Part shown: positions 16,921 to 27,277 of the stretch, piece by piece
How the letters are laid out: each line of letters begins with the position of its first letter
Numbering within the stretch: the first letter of the stretch is position 1
Source: Mycolicibacterium crocinum
GTDB taxonomy: Bacteria; Actinomycetota; Actinomycetes; Mycobacteriales; Mycobacteriaceae
Length of the DNA: 64,000 nt
Reading direction: 5' to 3'
NCBI RefSeq assembly: GCF_022370635.2
Contig: NZ_CP092362.2
Span: 1,116,001-1,180,000, forward strand
Program-made: the position numbers and the translations under genes
Notes under the pieces: generated by a model
Databases searched by the model: none
What the model saw: only the letters and a program-made list of their open reading frames with translations
Told to the model about the DNA's origin: nothing

Positions 16921-18255
16921 ATGGCGGATCTAATCTATTTCAGCATTGGCGCACTCGGAGCGCTAGCGTTTTTCGCTCTTACGGTTGCCGTCGTTCGCCG
17001 CTGCCCGGCTGTCGGAATCGGGTTGATTTGTCTGATTCTCGTCGTTATCTGGGACGTGCCGGACCTGCCACGGATCTTCGCCTTTTCCGGCCTTAGTGTC
17101 TATCCCGCTGATGCGGTCACTCTCGTCTTGCTTGTGGTGGCTATTCTCGAGGCGCCACAACTTCAAGCCAACTTGCAAGGCTGGCTGGTCCCGTGGGTGT
17201 TTTTCGGAGCGCTGATCGTAGTTTCGGTACTTCGCGGAGTTGCCACGTTTGGGCCGGGAACCGCCGTAAACGAAGCGCGAATGATTCTGTACTTCTTCTT
17301 CGCTACGACGTGGGCGCTTGCGGTCCGCCCGGACCGCATCAAACTCCACACTGTCAGCATCGTTATTGGCTGGGTGCTAGTGGTTGTCGCCCTTTACCAC
17401 GGCGTCGTGTACGGAATTCACGGTGCCACTTCGGCAGTTTCGGTTAATGACGATCTCGTGCAGACCGGACGCGTACTTGTAGGCCCGCAGGCGATGGTAC
17501 TGTTGCTCTGCGCTGGAACTGTTTCGCTGAGCCCATCGGGTCCGACAACGGCGCACCGGCGATTCGCTGTATTGAGTTCGGCTGTATTCCTGGGACTCGT
17601 GGTTCTCGCTCAGCACCGCTCGGTCTGGTCCGCATGCGCGCTCGGTATGGTTACGGTGCTGATCTGGTCAGGACGAAAACAGGCACGGAGCCGAGTAAGC
17701 ACTCTGCTCGTTATGGGCGCCTCGCTAGGACTCGTCGGTTGGGCCTCCGGAATTCTTGATGACTTAGGTTCTGTATTTTCGTCGGCGTCGGACATGCGCA
17801 CGTACGAGTGGCGCACTTCGAGTTGGCGTTCCTTGATCTCGGAGGCGATCGCCAAGGGCCCGGAGGCTGTCGTTGGTGGCCAACCATTCGGTGCTGGCTA
17901 CCTTCGGCAGATCTACACGGGCACTTGGGCAACAAATACTGCCCACAATTGGTACGTGACCATATTCCTGCGTTTGGGAATTATCGGCCTGATAACGCTT
18001 GCCGCGATTTTGCTTGCGGCGCTGATAAAGTCGCGATCAAAGCCTGCGTGGTGTACCTTCATACTGGTGGCCGTTGCGGTTTATGGCTGGGCGTATCAGT
18101 TCGACTGGTATTTGGCTCCTTGGCTGGGAGCTGCGATGAGTCTCTCACTTGGTGATGGGTATGGCAGGCCAGCTAAGGCTGATCATGCGGGTCTCGGCAA
18201 CTCTAATGACAAAGTGCTCAATGCAGAAATCGTGACGGGGGGCATTGCACCGTGA
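16921..18255 (+). CDS. Wzy-like polysaccharide polymerase (O-antigen ligase-type membrane protein)
   Basis: 444 residues from ATG 16921. The protein is almost entirely hydrophobic, with about 10-12 predicted spans. A large polar loop between about residues 290 and 330 contains WRTSSWRSLISEAI and the segment GGQPFGAGYLRQIY, followed by HNWYVTIFLRLGIIGLI, a pattern of the Wzy_C/O-antigen ligase superfamily. It would join repeat units on the outer face of the membrane after flipping. The polar tail after residue 420 is unremarkable. Confidence 0.75.
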   Translation: MADLIYFSIGALGALAFFALTVAVVRRCPAVGIGLICLILVVIWDVPDLPRIFAFSGLSVYPADAVTLVLLVVAILEAPQLQANLQGWLVPWVFFGALIVVSVLRGVATFGPGTAVNEARMILYFFFATTWALAVRPDRIKLHTVSIVIGWVLVVVALYHGVVYGIHGATSAVSVNDDLVQTGRVLVGPQAMVLLLCAGTVSLSPSGPTTAHRRFAVLSSAVFLGLVVLAQHRSVWSACALGMVTVLIWSGRKQARSRVSTLLVMGASLGLVGWASGILDDLGSVFSSASDMRTYEWRTSSWRSLISEAIAKGPEAVVGGQPFGAGYLRQIYTGTWATNTAHNWYVTIFLRLGIIGLITLAAILLAALIKSRSKPAWCTFILVAVAVYGWAYQFDWYLAPWLGAAMSLSLGDGYGRPAKADHAGLGNSNDKVLNAEIVTGGIAP

Positions 18256-18316
18256 AATCTCAGCGTCCTGCCGATGGAGGGGTCAGAATCTCACCCACCA
18301 TGACTGAGCGACGGCG

Positions 18317-19408
18317 ATGAGTCGCGGGCTGGGCCGCGTACTGTATTTACCGAATGAGCCGGGCGACTTCGTTCAGCGCGGTCCGCGGCGAGCATTAAGC
18401 GGACTCCTTGAGGCAGGTCTGATCGAGGGTGCGCGCGTCGTTAGTTTGCTGCGTAGGGTGCAGGCCGGGGATGGACCCGCCGAGCGGGAGAGGCTCCGCG
18501 CGATCGTGCGGGAATTCAAGCCGACCATCATCTTGCTCGACAAGCCGGCTGGCACTGGTTTGCGCTCGGATGACATCCAAGCGTGGCGATCGGGAGCCGA
18601 CTTTAAGTTCGTCGTCGCAGACATGGATCCCTACCACTGGTATTTCAAGCACTTACCTGCCGATGGCAGGGCGTTGGCACGGTATGCCGACATAGTTTTT
18701 GTCCCTGGAAGCAGCTTGTTCGTACGGAACTATCGTCGTGCTGGCGCGAAGGACGTGCGATGGAATCCACACACGTACGACCCCGGCAGTTTTGGTCATT
18801 TAGAGATCACAAATGACACCGTGGCCAAGGATGTCGTGATGATCGGCAGCCTGATCGGCTCGCGGTTCGGGCGGCTGCGTAGGTTGCCTGGTGCGGTCGA
18901 TCGAGGCCGTCTGGCCGCGGAACTGAAGCATAGTTTCGGTAGCAGCTTCGCGCTGTTCGGGTCGGGGTGGACTGAGGAAATCGGGTCGGGTTCGATCCCG
19001 TTTCATGATCAGGAAAGGACAATTCGCAGCGCGTGGGTCACTGCGAATTGGGACCACTTTCCCAAGGAATCCCATTACTTCTCCGACCGTCTTCCGATCA
19101 GCCTTGCATCGGGAACGGTGCATTTTACGACATGGCACCCCGGCTACGACGAGCTCTTCGGCAAGCTCCCATTTCTCCGACTAGTCCGACGCCGTGCTGA
19201 CATCGTCCCCGAAATCCACGGCTATCTTGAGTCGACTTCGCCTGGCGACCGGCTCGAGCATGCGCGTCAGGCCCGTGTCTTCGCGGCCAGGCACTATCGT
19301 CAGGACATCAAGTACGCTGAGCTGCTGAACGCTGCAGGAGCTGGAATCGATCGAACCGCCATTCAGCGTGCGCTTAGTGGTGATCAGACGATGCTCACCG
19401 AGGAATGA
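18317..19408 (+). CDS. Putative glycosyltransferase, CgeB/GT-B type
   Basis: 363 residues. The organisation suggests a GT-B fold: an N-terminal Rossmann-like half (RVLYLPNEPGDFVQRGP; ILLDKPAGTGL; FVVADMDPYHW; ADIVFVPGSS) and a C-terminal half with VVMIGSLIGSRFGRL, FGSGWTE, HYFSDRLPISLASG and an end like CgeB-family transferases. The donor and acceptor are unknown. Its stop overlaps the flippase start (ATGA), so the pair is coupled. Confidence 0.7.
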   Translation: MSRGLGRVLYLPNEPGDFVQRGPRRALSGLLEAGLIEGARVVSLLRRVQAGDGPAERERLRAIVREFKPTIILLDKPAGTGLRSDDIQAWRSGADFKFVVADMDPYHWYFKHLPADGRALARYADIVFVPGSSLFVRNYRRAGAKDVRWNPHTYDPGSFGHLEITNDTVAKDVVMIGSLIGSRFGRLRRLPGAVDRGRLAAELKHSFGSSFALFGSGWTEEIGSGSIPFHDQERTIRSAWVTANWDHFPKESHYFSDRLPISLASGTVHFTTWHPGYDELFGKLPFLRLVRRRADIVPEIHGYLESTSPGDRLEHARQARVFAARHYRQDIKYAELLNAAGAGIDRTAIQRALSGDQTMLTEE

Positions 19409-20859
19409 GCGGGTCGGCTGGCTCGAAACTCAAGGCCCTCGCCTCCTACGCCGGTTGGATGCTCGGCGCACAAGTCGCGACGGCGATGCTCCAGTTTGGT
19501 TATGCCGCGGTTACGAGCCGACTCGTGCCGGGAGCCGGCTTCGGCGCCTACGCTGTTGCGCTAAACCTCGCGGCGGTGGTCTCACTTATTGCGCAGGGTG
19601 GCCTCGGTCTGGCTGCGGCGCGGACGCCCGAGCTCCGTCCGGGAAAACTTAGTTTCTTGATTCTCTTTGCGGTAGGCCTCGGTATCGTGTCGGGATTTCT
19701 GCTCGTCGTACTCGCTAGGCCCTGGGCAGCGTTGTGGGATGTGCCTGAGGCTATTGCGCCGGCCCGGGTTGTCGGGATAACCGCCTTTTTTGCACCGCTA
19801 TCCGGGCTGTTGTTGGGCCTCCTGCGCCGGCTCGGCGAGTTCAGATTGCTCGCGATCTCGACTGTTGTGACTTCCGCGATTGGAATGGGGATTGGAGTAG
19901 TAGCCGTTTTGCTCGCGCCGGGTCCCGTTACACTACTCATCTCGCCGGTTGTCGCTACCATACTGCTGACGATTGTCGCGCTCGTTCTTACGCGTCGGCA
20001 GTGGTGGGCGAGGCCGGAAGCCGCCGCGGCGCGAACCGACCTGGGATTCGCATGGCGCGCGCTTGGGCTCACGATGCTCTCATACTTGAGCGGCACCGCC
20101 CCAAAATGGTCGGTGTCCCGTTGGGTCGGTGCCGATGCGCTCGGCCAATGGAATCGTGCGGATGTGCTCACTGCGGTGCCGATCGAGCAAATTTTGACCG
20201 CATTTGGGCAAGCAGTATATCCCGAGTTTCGTCACGACATTGGAGCTCAGTCGCGACGGAGGCAAGCGTGGACCGACTATTTGCTCCTAGTAGCATGGGC
20301 ATGTTTTCCGGTCTCCGCAATACTAGCCGGCTTAGCGCCCATTGCGACCGCAATACTTTTCGGCCCCGGATGGGGTTTAGCCGCATCGATCGCCCCACTT
20401 GTCGCAATTCAGTATGCCTTTGTCGCTGTCGAGACTGCGCTCGCGAAGGCACTCGAATCGGTCGGCCGGTTTCGGCTGTTGGTCCCGACGGCTCTCGCTT
20501 CCCTAACGGTTGTTGCGCTGGGTGCAGTCGGGACTGCATTGACTGGATCGTGGGCGGTAGCACTCGTCGCACTGATCGGGGCGTCGATTCTGCGGCACCT
20601 GCTCCAGCTGGTGTTCAGCATCCGGGTCGGGGCGCTGGACGGATGGTCACTTGCGAAGGGCTACGGCTGCTCGTTGTCGGTTTCGGCCATTCTCGGTGGC
20701 TCCGCGGCCCTGGTGTCCGCAGGCGCGCTAGGCGGACTTCACCTGTCCGCAGCCCTTGGCGGTGCTGGACTTATCGTCATTGCTGTCGTGTCAGGCATCG
20801 TGCTAAGACGTCAACTGCCTCCTGTTCAGATCCTCGCGCGATACCGGTCGAATGGGTAG
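19405..20859 (+). CDS. Wzx-like oligosaccharide flippase
   Basis: 484 residues with 12-14 hydrophobic spans over the whole length. The N-terminus LASYAGWMLGAQVATAMLQFGYAAVTSRLVPGAGFGAYA resembles MATE/Wzx polysaccharide transporters, and the central segment SYLSGTAPKWSVSRWVGADALGQWNRADVL fits the family. It would move the lipid-linked repeat unit across the plasma membrane for the Wzy-like polymerase encoded two genes upstream. It is the last gene of the 13371-20859 run. Confidence 0.85.
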   Translation: MSGSAGSKLKALASYAGWMLGAQVATAMLQFGYAAVTSRLVPGAGFGAYAVALNLAAVVSLIAQGGLGLAAARTPELRPGKLSFLILFAVGLGIVSGFLLVVLARPWAALWDVPEAIAPARVVGITAFFAPLSGLLLGLLRRLGEFRLLAISTVVTSAIGMGIGVVAVLLAPGPVTLLISPVVATILLTIVALVLTRRQWWARPEAAAARTDLGFAWRALGLTMLSYLSGTAPKWSVSRWVGADALGQWNRADVLTAVPIEQILTAFGQAVYPEFRHDIGAQSRRRQAWTDYLLLVAWACFPVSAILAGLAPIATAILFGPGWGLAASIAPLVAIQYAFVAVETALAKALESVGRFRLLVPTALASLTVVALGAVGTALTGSWAVALVALIGASILRHLLQLVFSIRVGALDGWSLAKGYGCSLSVSAILGGSAALVSAGALGGLHLSAALGGAGLIVIAVVSGIVLRRQLPPVQILARYRSNG

Positions 20860-21433
20860 GCGACCAAGTGAGCTAGATGAACTCGGTGACCACCGCTGCG
20901 CGCCGGGCACGCCGCCCCGGCGGATGAAGGCACACGCGCGGGTCTAAGGCAGGATGGCGAATGCTGCACCGAGTTCCCAGCCGGGATTCACCACAAGGAC
21001 CACTAACTGCGGCCACACCTCCCGCACAGGCACCATATCGGCCAGGCGCACACTTTCCCTCACAGGCCAGTACACATCGGGCGTTCCGTACTGGCCAGGG
21101 AGCGTCAGCTGATTCTGGGTAGCAGTCAGAACGAGATGGCGTCGAATCGTCCAGCGCAGAACCTGATCGGTCCACCTAGCGCACGGCCATAGTGCGCGAC
21201 GCGGCTGTGGCTCGCGCAGGCGCCCAGCCCGTGACTCGCCTGCGCGTAACAGATGAGGTGGGCCGCGGCCAAATTTTGTAGAGTTTCAGTTGGATGTGAC
21301 TCGACGCCACCGCAACGGATGCGTTGTACTTTTAGCGAAATGACGAATTCGATTTGAACTCGCTTGATCTTGCTGCCAACCTTAGGGTCAGCGCTCGGGT
21401 AAACGCCCCGCAACTGACCGCTGTCAACCGCTC
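20860..21433. other. 574-bp stretch without a recognisable gene
   Basis: Short open frames occur on both strands, but none has a ribosome site or resembles a known family, and no clear terminator or promoter could be assigned. It separates the flippase from the beta-helix gene and may be a relic of earlier rearrangement. Confidence 0.6.
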
Positions 21434-23143
21434 ATGACCGTTTCGCGGCGCGACGCGCTCAAGCGCATTTTTTCGGTAACGGTGTTCGGGGGACTTGGCT
21501 TGGCACCCGCACCGCCGAAGGCCATCGCCGACGGGCTTCGTTCGGCAGAAGTCAACGTGATGGATTACGGCGCGATCGGTGACGGGATGACGAACGATAC
21601 CGGCGCTATCCACGCGGCCAGGGATGCAGCAGGTGTCGGAGGGAAAGTCATCATCCCCGCGGGGACATATACCGTTTCTGGACTGGCTGCAACTGTCGCC
21701 GATCAGACATGGGAACTGGCCGATGATTCAGACGCCAGGGCGACGATCAAAATGCAAGCCGAAGCGGCCAGCATCCTGCAAGTGACCGCTGCGGGTGTCA
21801 CCGTCGACGGCGGGATGTTCGACGGCTCCGCCGCCACCCTGCACGACTGGTCTCAGCAGGGCATCCGCATTGAGGCGGATGGTGTCACAGTCCGCAACGT
21901 CGAAGTCCGCGACAGTCCAGCACACGGCGTATACGTACTTAACTGCGATCGAGCCACCGTCATCGACAGCCGATTTGTCAACTGCTACCACGCTGGCGTA
22001 TTGATCCAAAACGGTGCGCCTGACACCTATATGTACGACATGGTGATCACCGGCAACCACGTGGAGAGTTCTCTTGACTCAGCCCACGGAATCGGTGTCG
22101 TCGGCGGTACTTCAGTAAGGAGCGTGAATATGCCAGTAAATGGTGTCACGGTTAGTCGCAATACCGTGCGTTTGCCCAGGGATCCGAATACGGAGTCTAG
22201 TTGCATCGGCGTTACGAATTGCACGGACTGGTTGGTCAGCGAGAATAACGTCGCGGGATCAGCTCTCGGCATCTCCTGTCCCAACCCGGTGAGGGCGGCG
22301 ATCTCAAACAACCAAGTTCGCGAATTCAGCTCGATGGGCATTGAAATACCCGGCGATGTAACCGACTGCCTCGTGTCAGATAATATCATCGACGCTGCGG
22401 TGGTGGCCGGAGCTGGGTCCGGAATACAAAACAGTCAAGGGAGGGTAAAGGGACTCCGTGTAGTCAACAATTCTATATCGGGGTTTGCCGGTAGCATGTG
22501 TGGAATCAGTTTCTCCTCGGGGTCGCAAGTTGAATCCGCATCTGTCACGGGCAACGTGGTGAGAGCAAACTGTGATAAGTTTGTTGGATTGCAGGTCAAC
22601 GACACGGCCCAAAATCTGACAATTTCGGGCAACACTTTCGATGCAGGGATGGTATCAAGCAGCATTCACGGCATCTTCTTCTCTCGAAATTGCGTCTCGA
22701 ATACTGCAATTATTGACAATATCTTTACGTCAACATCCTCATCGGGCACCAATTACGCAATTGCATTCAATGTTGATGCGACGGCTTCGGGGATCACCAT
22801 CACGGGCAACACAATCGCCACCGGGCAAGCGGCGACTTTCGCTGCTTTCTACTGCTACTCAACGGCCACTAACATTATATTCAAGGGGAACTCCGTGGAT
22901 GGCGGAACGTCAACATCGTCCAACGGTATCGATCTTTATGGTGGCGTCGACGGATTTACCGTCAGAGGAAACCAGTTTAGCAACCTCACCGAGGCGGTCG
23001 TCCGACTGATGGCTTCGACCGCTGTAACAATGAAAAATATCGATGTGAGTGGAAATAGCATCGTCAACGTCCGCTACGGGGTTAGAAACCGCAATTCGGG
23101 GGAGGCCGTTGTAGAGACCAGCGTCGATTCCGCCGACAAATAA
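21434..23143 (+). CDS. Tat-exported right-handed parallel beta-helix protein
   Basis: 569 residues. The N-terminus SRRDALKRIFSVTVFGGLGLA is a twin-arginine signal, followed by PPKAIA before the mature part. VNVMDYGAIGDGMTNDTGAI is the pectate-lyase-3/GH28-like start of a beta-helix. The remainder is a series of ~20-25-residue coils rich in Asn, Ser, Gly and Val (ITGNHVESS, VSRNTVRLP, ISGNTFDAG, ITGNTIATG, VSGNSIVNV). Such proteins in polysaccharide loci act as lyases, hydrolases or epimerases on the polymer, or as structural binders. Catalytic residues could not be assigned. The second half is noticeably A/T-richer. Confidence 0.82.
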   Translation: MTVSRRDALKRIFSVTVFGGLGLAPAPPKAIADGLRSAEVNVMDYGAIGDGMTNDTGAIHAARDAAGVGGKVIIPAGTYTVSGLAATVADQTWELADDSDARATIKMQAEAASILQVTAAGVTVDGGMFDGSAATLHDWSQQGIRIEADGVTVRNVEVRDSPAHGVYVLNCDRATVIDSRFVNCYHAGVLIQNGAPDTYMYDMVITGNHVESSLDSAHGIGVVGGTSVRSVNMPVNGVTVSRNTVRLPRDPNTESSCIGVTNCTDWLVSENNVAGSALGISCPNPVRAAISNNQVREFSSMGIEIPGDVTDCLVSDNIIDAAVVAGAGSGIQNSQGRVKGLRVVNNSISGFAGSMCGISFSSGSQVESASVTGNVVRANCDKFVGLQVNDTAQNLTISGNTFDAGMVSSSIHGIFFSRNCVSNTAIIDNIFTSTSSSGTNYAIAFNVDATASGITITGNTIATGQAATFAAFYCYSTATNIIFKGNSVDGGTSTSSNGIDLYGGVDGFTVRGNQFSNLTEAVVRLMASTAVTMKNIDVSGNSIVNVRYGVRNRNSGEAVVETSVDSADK

Positions 23144-23625
23144 GCATGATGTTAGAGCCTGAGGGCGATCATGGTGGCCTGCACACCTGTTTCGGGCCGT
23201 TCGTCGACCGCTGGATTCAGCTTGTGATTGATTATTGGGGCGCGACGCAACAGAGCTAAGCCCAGATTGAGGAGGTGACGGAATCGGGGTGGAGCGATGT
23301 TGTCTGAATCGGCCGTACTATCGGGTGGAGTTCGCCGCGAAATCCTGACTGCCTCATCGGACAGATCCTGTAACGGATGCAAGCCCTTGAACTGCGGTTT
23401 GCGGCGATTCTTCGGACCAAATCTGTGCGCGGACGCCTGCTGGCTGCGGCATCTCTGCTACCCTTCGGCCATGAATCTCGATCTGAGCGGCGAGACCCAT
23501 CAGGTTTCATACTTCAAGCGATTCAGCGCTATGTGGACGCTTCTGAATGCATCAAAGTCGAGGCTGGCTAGTATGGATTTCAACTTACCCTAACTTGAAG
23601 CGAGATGGTTTTAGGGGGAAGCCGT
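23144..23625. other. 482-bp stretch without a recognisable gene
   Basis: Only short overlapping frames with no family resemblance. The last bases contain TTAGGGGGAAG, the ribosome site of the next gene. Confidence 0.55.
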
Positions 23626-24483
23626 ATGCAAGAGAACGTGTCTCCGGCGAGTTACCGTTACGGAATCTTAGTAAATACATGCGACAATTTTGAGGATTGC
23701 TGGTTACCGTATTTCAAGCTTCACGCGAAATATTGGCCTCAGTGTTCGGGACGCTTGTACCTAAACACAGAGACGAAACAGTTTGATTATCCAGGGCTCG
23801 ATATCACAGCTTTGAAGGTGGGGGTGGGGCAGGGCGGTCGCCGACTCACGTGGAGCGAGTGCTTGCTGCGAGCCCTGGATAAGATCCAAGAAGACGTCGT
23901 CCTATACATGCAAGAAGACTTCTTCCTCAAGGCGCCCGTTCAGGATGACTGGGTGAAACGATACGTTCAACTTATGCTTGATGACGACTCAATCCATTGT
24001 ATCCAACTCACTGATCAGGCGGTAATCGCCACAGGCCTGTCACAGTATGAAGGGCTCTGTAATGTCGACCTGAGGCAGCGCTATTTCGTCAGTTGCCAGG
24101 CGGCACTATGGCGCAAGGATGTCTTGAGATCATACTTGCGCGGGCACGAAAATGCTTGGCAATTCGAGGAATTTGGCTCAAAGCGAGGTCGCTACCTGCG
24201 CCACAACTTCTACGCCGTCGACCCGTCACGGGTCAAGCTCGATGTGTTTGAAATCATTCCCTACGTTTTCACCGGGATCGTGCAGGGCCGTTGGAAAGAA
24301 GAGGTTCCGCAACTCTTTGAGGCACACGGTATCGCGATAGATTATACGTTGCGGGGCTTTCTCAAACAGGCGCCTCCGCGTTCACTGTTGGATAAGGTCG
24401 ATACCTTTCGGAAACGTTTCCCAGTCATGCTCAGGAGTTATATCGACCTCATACTTTTGGCGAAGGGACGGAAGGTTGACTGA
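23626..24483 (+). CDS. Putative glycosyltransferase (GT-A-like), family not identified
   Basis: 285 residues from ATG 23626, chosen because GGGGGAAG precedes it; an in-frame codon at 23605 is less likely. The start YGILVNTCDNFEDCWLPYF, then LYLNTETKQFDYPGLD and VVLYMQEDFFLKAPV (acidic motif where a GT-A enzyme has D-x-D), suggest a nucleotide-diphospho-sugar transferase. SCQAALWRKDVLRSYL and ENAWQFEEFGSKR follow, as in acceptor-side regions of such enzymes. No signal or membrane span. Base composition is lower in G+C than the backbone genes. Confidence 0.6.
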   Translation: MQENVSPASYRYGILVNTCDNFEDCWLPYFKLHAKYWPQCSGRLYLNTETKQFDYPGLDITALKVGVGQGGRRLTWSECLLRALDKIQEDVVLYMQEDFFLKAPVQDDWVKRYVQLMLDDDSIHCIQLTDQAVIATGLSQYEGLCNVDLRQRYFVSCQAALWRKDVLRSYLRGHENAWQFEEFGSKRGRYLRHNFYAVDPSRVKLDVFEIIPYVFTGIVQGRWKEEVPQLFEAHGIAIDYTLRGFLKQAPPRSLLDKVDTFRKRFPVMLRSYIDLILLAKGRKVD

Positions 24484-24617
24484 AACAGCCTAGCGTGATG
24501 TGCCGTGGTTGCTCCTAGGTCGGCCTGGGATAATCAGCTCGCTGAAGAAGCGACCTCGCCGAGAACATGATTTCCGGCGCCTATGGGCACGCTGTGCACT
24601 TCCTGGGGAATTTGTCA

Positions 24618-25343
24618 CTAACTAGGCTCCGATAATTTCCAATACTCCCACACCATGTCGTAACACCATACCTGCAAATGGGACTCTGCAAGATGGTTAC
24701 GCGATTCCTCGACAAACGAAGTCGTCTCATGCCCGACATCATGAAATTGCACAAATATATGTTTAATTTGTGCAAGCTTGCCCGCTTCCGCAAGTGCGGG
24801 AATGAGTTCGTACTCACCACCTTCAATGTTAATTTCCGCGACGTCAATGCGGTCGGGCCAGTCCTTCCCAGCTGCCGCAACGGACTCGAACCAAACATCA
24901 ATTGTTGCGGGTGGAGAAATTGATGGCGCTCCAGTGATACCTGGGTGACCTGACGTTGCGTCACTCATGACGGAAAACGTTCGTGTACCACTTCTTTTAC
25001 CGACACCAAAACTGTGGACCGCGACATCTGATCCGTGGAAGCGATTTTCCAATATGGCGGCGTAATCTCGAACCGGCTCGTAAGTTTGGATTCTGGCGCG
25101 TGGGTTCTTGTTCAACCAGCCGTCAACAGAGTCACCCTTGTAGCCACCAAAAACGAGCACTTGTGACACTTCGTCGCTAGGTACTGAGGAAAAGATCTTG
25201 GAGTTGAACCCGTCTCGTAAAAATTTCTGTATGGGGGAAAGCTTTCTGCTAGGCGTCAGCTTGAGCAGCGATACTCGAAACCGCCGTCGGAACGCCGTCC
25301 ACGCTTCGCCATATTGGATTCGGTATGTATCGGTCACGCCCAT
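24618..25343 (-). CDS. FkbM-family methyltransferase
   Basis: 241 residues from ATG 25343; a TTG at 25367 is possible. VLVFGGYKGDSVDGWL replaces the usual VDVGAN-type SAM loop and is followed by IQTYEPVRDYAAIL. The hallmark region VAEINIEGGEYELIPALAE corresponds to the FkbM DVEGxE motif. It is likely a sugar O-methyltransferase. The sequence is A/T-rich for this genome and the gene runs against its neighbours, which suggests separate acquisition. Confidence 0.75.
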   Translation of the reverse strand: MGVTDTYRIQYGEAWTAFRRRFRVSLLKLTPSRKLSPIQKFLRDGFNSKIFSSVPSDEVSQVLVFGGYKGDSVDGWLNKNPRARIQTYEPVRDYAAILENRFHGSDVAVHSFGVGKRSGTRTFSVMSDATSGHPGITGAPSISPPATIDVWFESVAAAGKDWPDRIDVAEINIEGGEYELIPALAEAGKLAQIKHIFVQFHDVGHETTSFVEESRNHLAESHLQVWCYDMVWEYWKLSEPS

Positions 25344-25367
25344 GCCGCAATAGTAGTGTTCGTCCAA

Positions 25368-26257
25368 CCAACTCGAGTCCCCGATCGACTAACTCGGATA
25401 CAGGGAGGCCCCAACGACGTCATGGAGCGACTGTCCGCAGCACCGAACATCGGCCGTGCGCAAGCCCAGATCTAGTCAACGTCGCAACGGATCGACTATT
25501 TGAGGCGTAGCGCGGTGACCAGAGCCCAGACAACGGACTGGGGACCCGTTCGCGGCTCGCTCAGCTAGCCTCGGGCAGCAGAGAGATTCGTCGGTGATTG
25601 GCTGGAGACGGTCACGTTCTTCGCGCAATCGTCGCGCATTAGTCCTTCGGTGTTCTTTATTGTGGTTCGCTATGCGATTGAGCGAGAGAGAGCCGAGGGC
25701 CGCCCGAATGAGATCGCAGCGCTGAGTTTGTCGGTCGGGCAAGGTGTGAGCCAGCCACCAATCCAGGTGGCTGGACGCATCAGGGTGGGGCAGCAACTGA
25801 TGCCGGCTACCCGTGCGGCGCCGATTGAAGCGGATTCTCGGCACTGCGGGTGCGGGATCGCACCGCTCGGGTTGGGTGGCGAGGAGTGCCGGTGCCTAGC
25901 GTGTGGTCCAGTCGATTATGTCGCCTCCATAACCGAAGGGCGGCTCTTCGGAGACTCGGCGGGTAAGCGAGACCCGTGTTTAGCGCTCCGATATGGAAGC
26001 GTCAGCGACACGGTCTACCGGCGGTTGTCAGCTCCTGACTCTATGGCCGGATGCAGCATGGCCGTGAATGGAAGACTCCTTCGATAGGCGCTGAGGCGGC
26101 AAGACTCCCGTCCGCCGTAGCGGCCGATCTTGGGGACGCCGATCCCGTACCATCAGCGGAATCTCAGCATAGAATCGGCGCGGTGCGTCGATCAAATCGC
26201 TCCTGGCTGCTGGTAGGGGCCGCGTTGCCGGCCTAGGCCGGGCTTTTGATCAACACG
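25368..26257. other. 890-bp stretch without a supported gene
   Basis: Two overlapping frames are open, one on each strand (25650-26087 plus; 25476-25844 minus), with no recognised domain. The plus frame has a Cys cluster (CGCG ... CRCLACG), and the minus frame a basic stretch that could be the relic of a recombinase or DNA-binding protein. Neither has a convincing ribosome site. Confidence 0.5.
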
Positions 26258-27004
26258 ATGTCAAGCGAGAATTTAGTTAAGGAGTGCGCGGTGAGTTCAC
26301 TCAGTGACGAGTCCGGCAGCTCCACCGCGCCGGAAATCCATGCTGCAAGCGAGAAGAACAAAGAAGATGCCGACAAGTTGGAATCTTATCAGCAGCAGAA
26401 TGCTAGACAGACTATCTCGGAAGAAGACGCGTTTACGGTAGAGCGCTACGAACAGTTCGCTCGAATGCTGCCCACCGGTCCGCTACGGATACTTGACGTA
26501 GGCTGCAACACCGGGCGTGGAGGGGTGCGCCTCAAGCAACTGAGACCAGAGATCGAGCTTGTTGGGTTGGACGCTGTACTTGAACGTGTGATTGCCTTGC
26601 CTCCCGATGTCTATACAGCCGGATTACACGGTCTCTCTACAGCAATTCCATGCCCCGATCAGTATTTCGATGCGATCGTAGCTGGGGAGTTTCTAGAGCA
26701 CCTATATCCCAGTGACGTGGACGGAACGCTGTGTGAGTTCCAACGCGCTTTGCGCATTGGAGGACGATTGCTGTTGACTACACCTAACCCCAACTACCTC
26801 CGAAATCGAACTTTACGGAGGACCGTCTACGGGGTGAGTCATCTAACCCAGCACTTCCCGCTGATCCTTCGGAGACGCCTAATGATGCACGGATTCGCCA
26901 AGGTGTCGATACGAGGATCGGGCAGGGTTTCGCGGTATCTGGGTACGCATATTCCTTTCCTGCCTCTCTACGGGAGCTATCTGATTTCAGCCGATAAGAT
27001 CTGA
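26258..27004 (+). CDS. Class I SAM-dependent methyltransferase
   Basis: 248 residues from ATG 26258; a TTG at 26246 is an alternative. A polar N-terminal stretch of ~60 residues precedes the Rossmann methyltransferase domain. ILDVGCNTGRGGVRL binds SAM, LVGLDAV is the acidic loop, YFDAIVAGEFLEHLYP is motif II, and GGRLLLTTPNPNYLRNR is the strand 5 region. This is the methyltransf_11/23 type often found among glycan genes. Substrate unknown. Confidence 0.82.
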   Translation: MSSENLVKECAVSSLSDESGSSTAPEIHAASEKNKEDADKLESYQQQNARQTISEEDAFTVERYEQFARMLPTGPLRILDVGCNTGRGGVRLKQLRPEIELVGLDAVLERVIALPPDVYTAGLHGLSTAIPCPDQYFDAIVAGEFLEHLYPSDVDGTLCEFQRALRIGGRLLLTTPNPNYLRNRTLRRTVYGVSHLTQHFPLILRRRLMMHGFAKVSIRGSGRVSRYLGTHIPFLPLYGSYLISADKI

Positions 27005-27277
27005 TGGCCTGTGGAAGAAGAGGACTCCAGCTGTCTAAGGCTAGTGGCCCCAACTCTGAATTGCATGCGCCGCATATAATGGTAATCGCGAGCTCGCGCC
27101 GATGATTTCCTTGAATGTGTTCGAGGCGGCGATTTTTCAGGAGGAGCAACGCTGCTACTCGGCGATAGCGCAACGGTTTCATTCAGATCGACCCACTCGC
27201 GCAGTGCTTGCCGTGCAGCGGGCGAGGTCGTGCATAGGGTCTTACTTTACTTAGCCTGCTATTGGCGGAAAGGCATT

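Noticed and set aside
25650..26087. Possible Cys-rich protein gene
   Set aside because: No ribosome site, no homologous domain and atypical composition; left as unassigned sequence.
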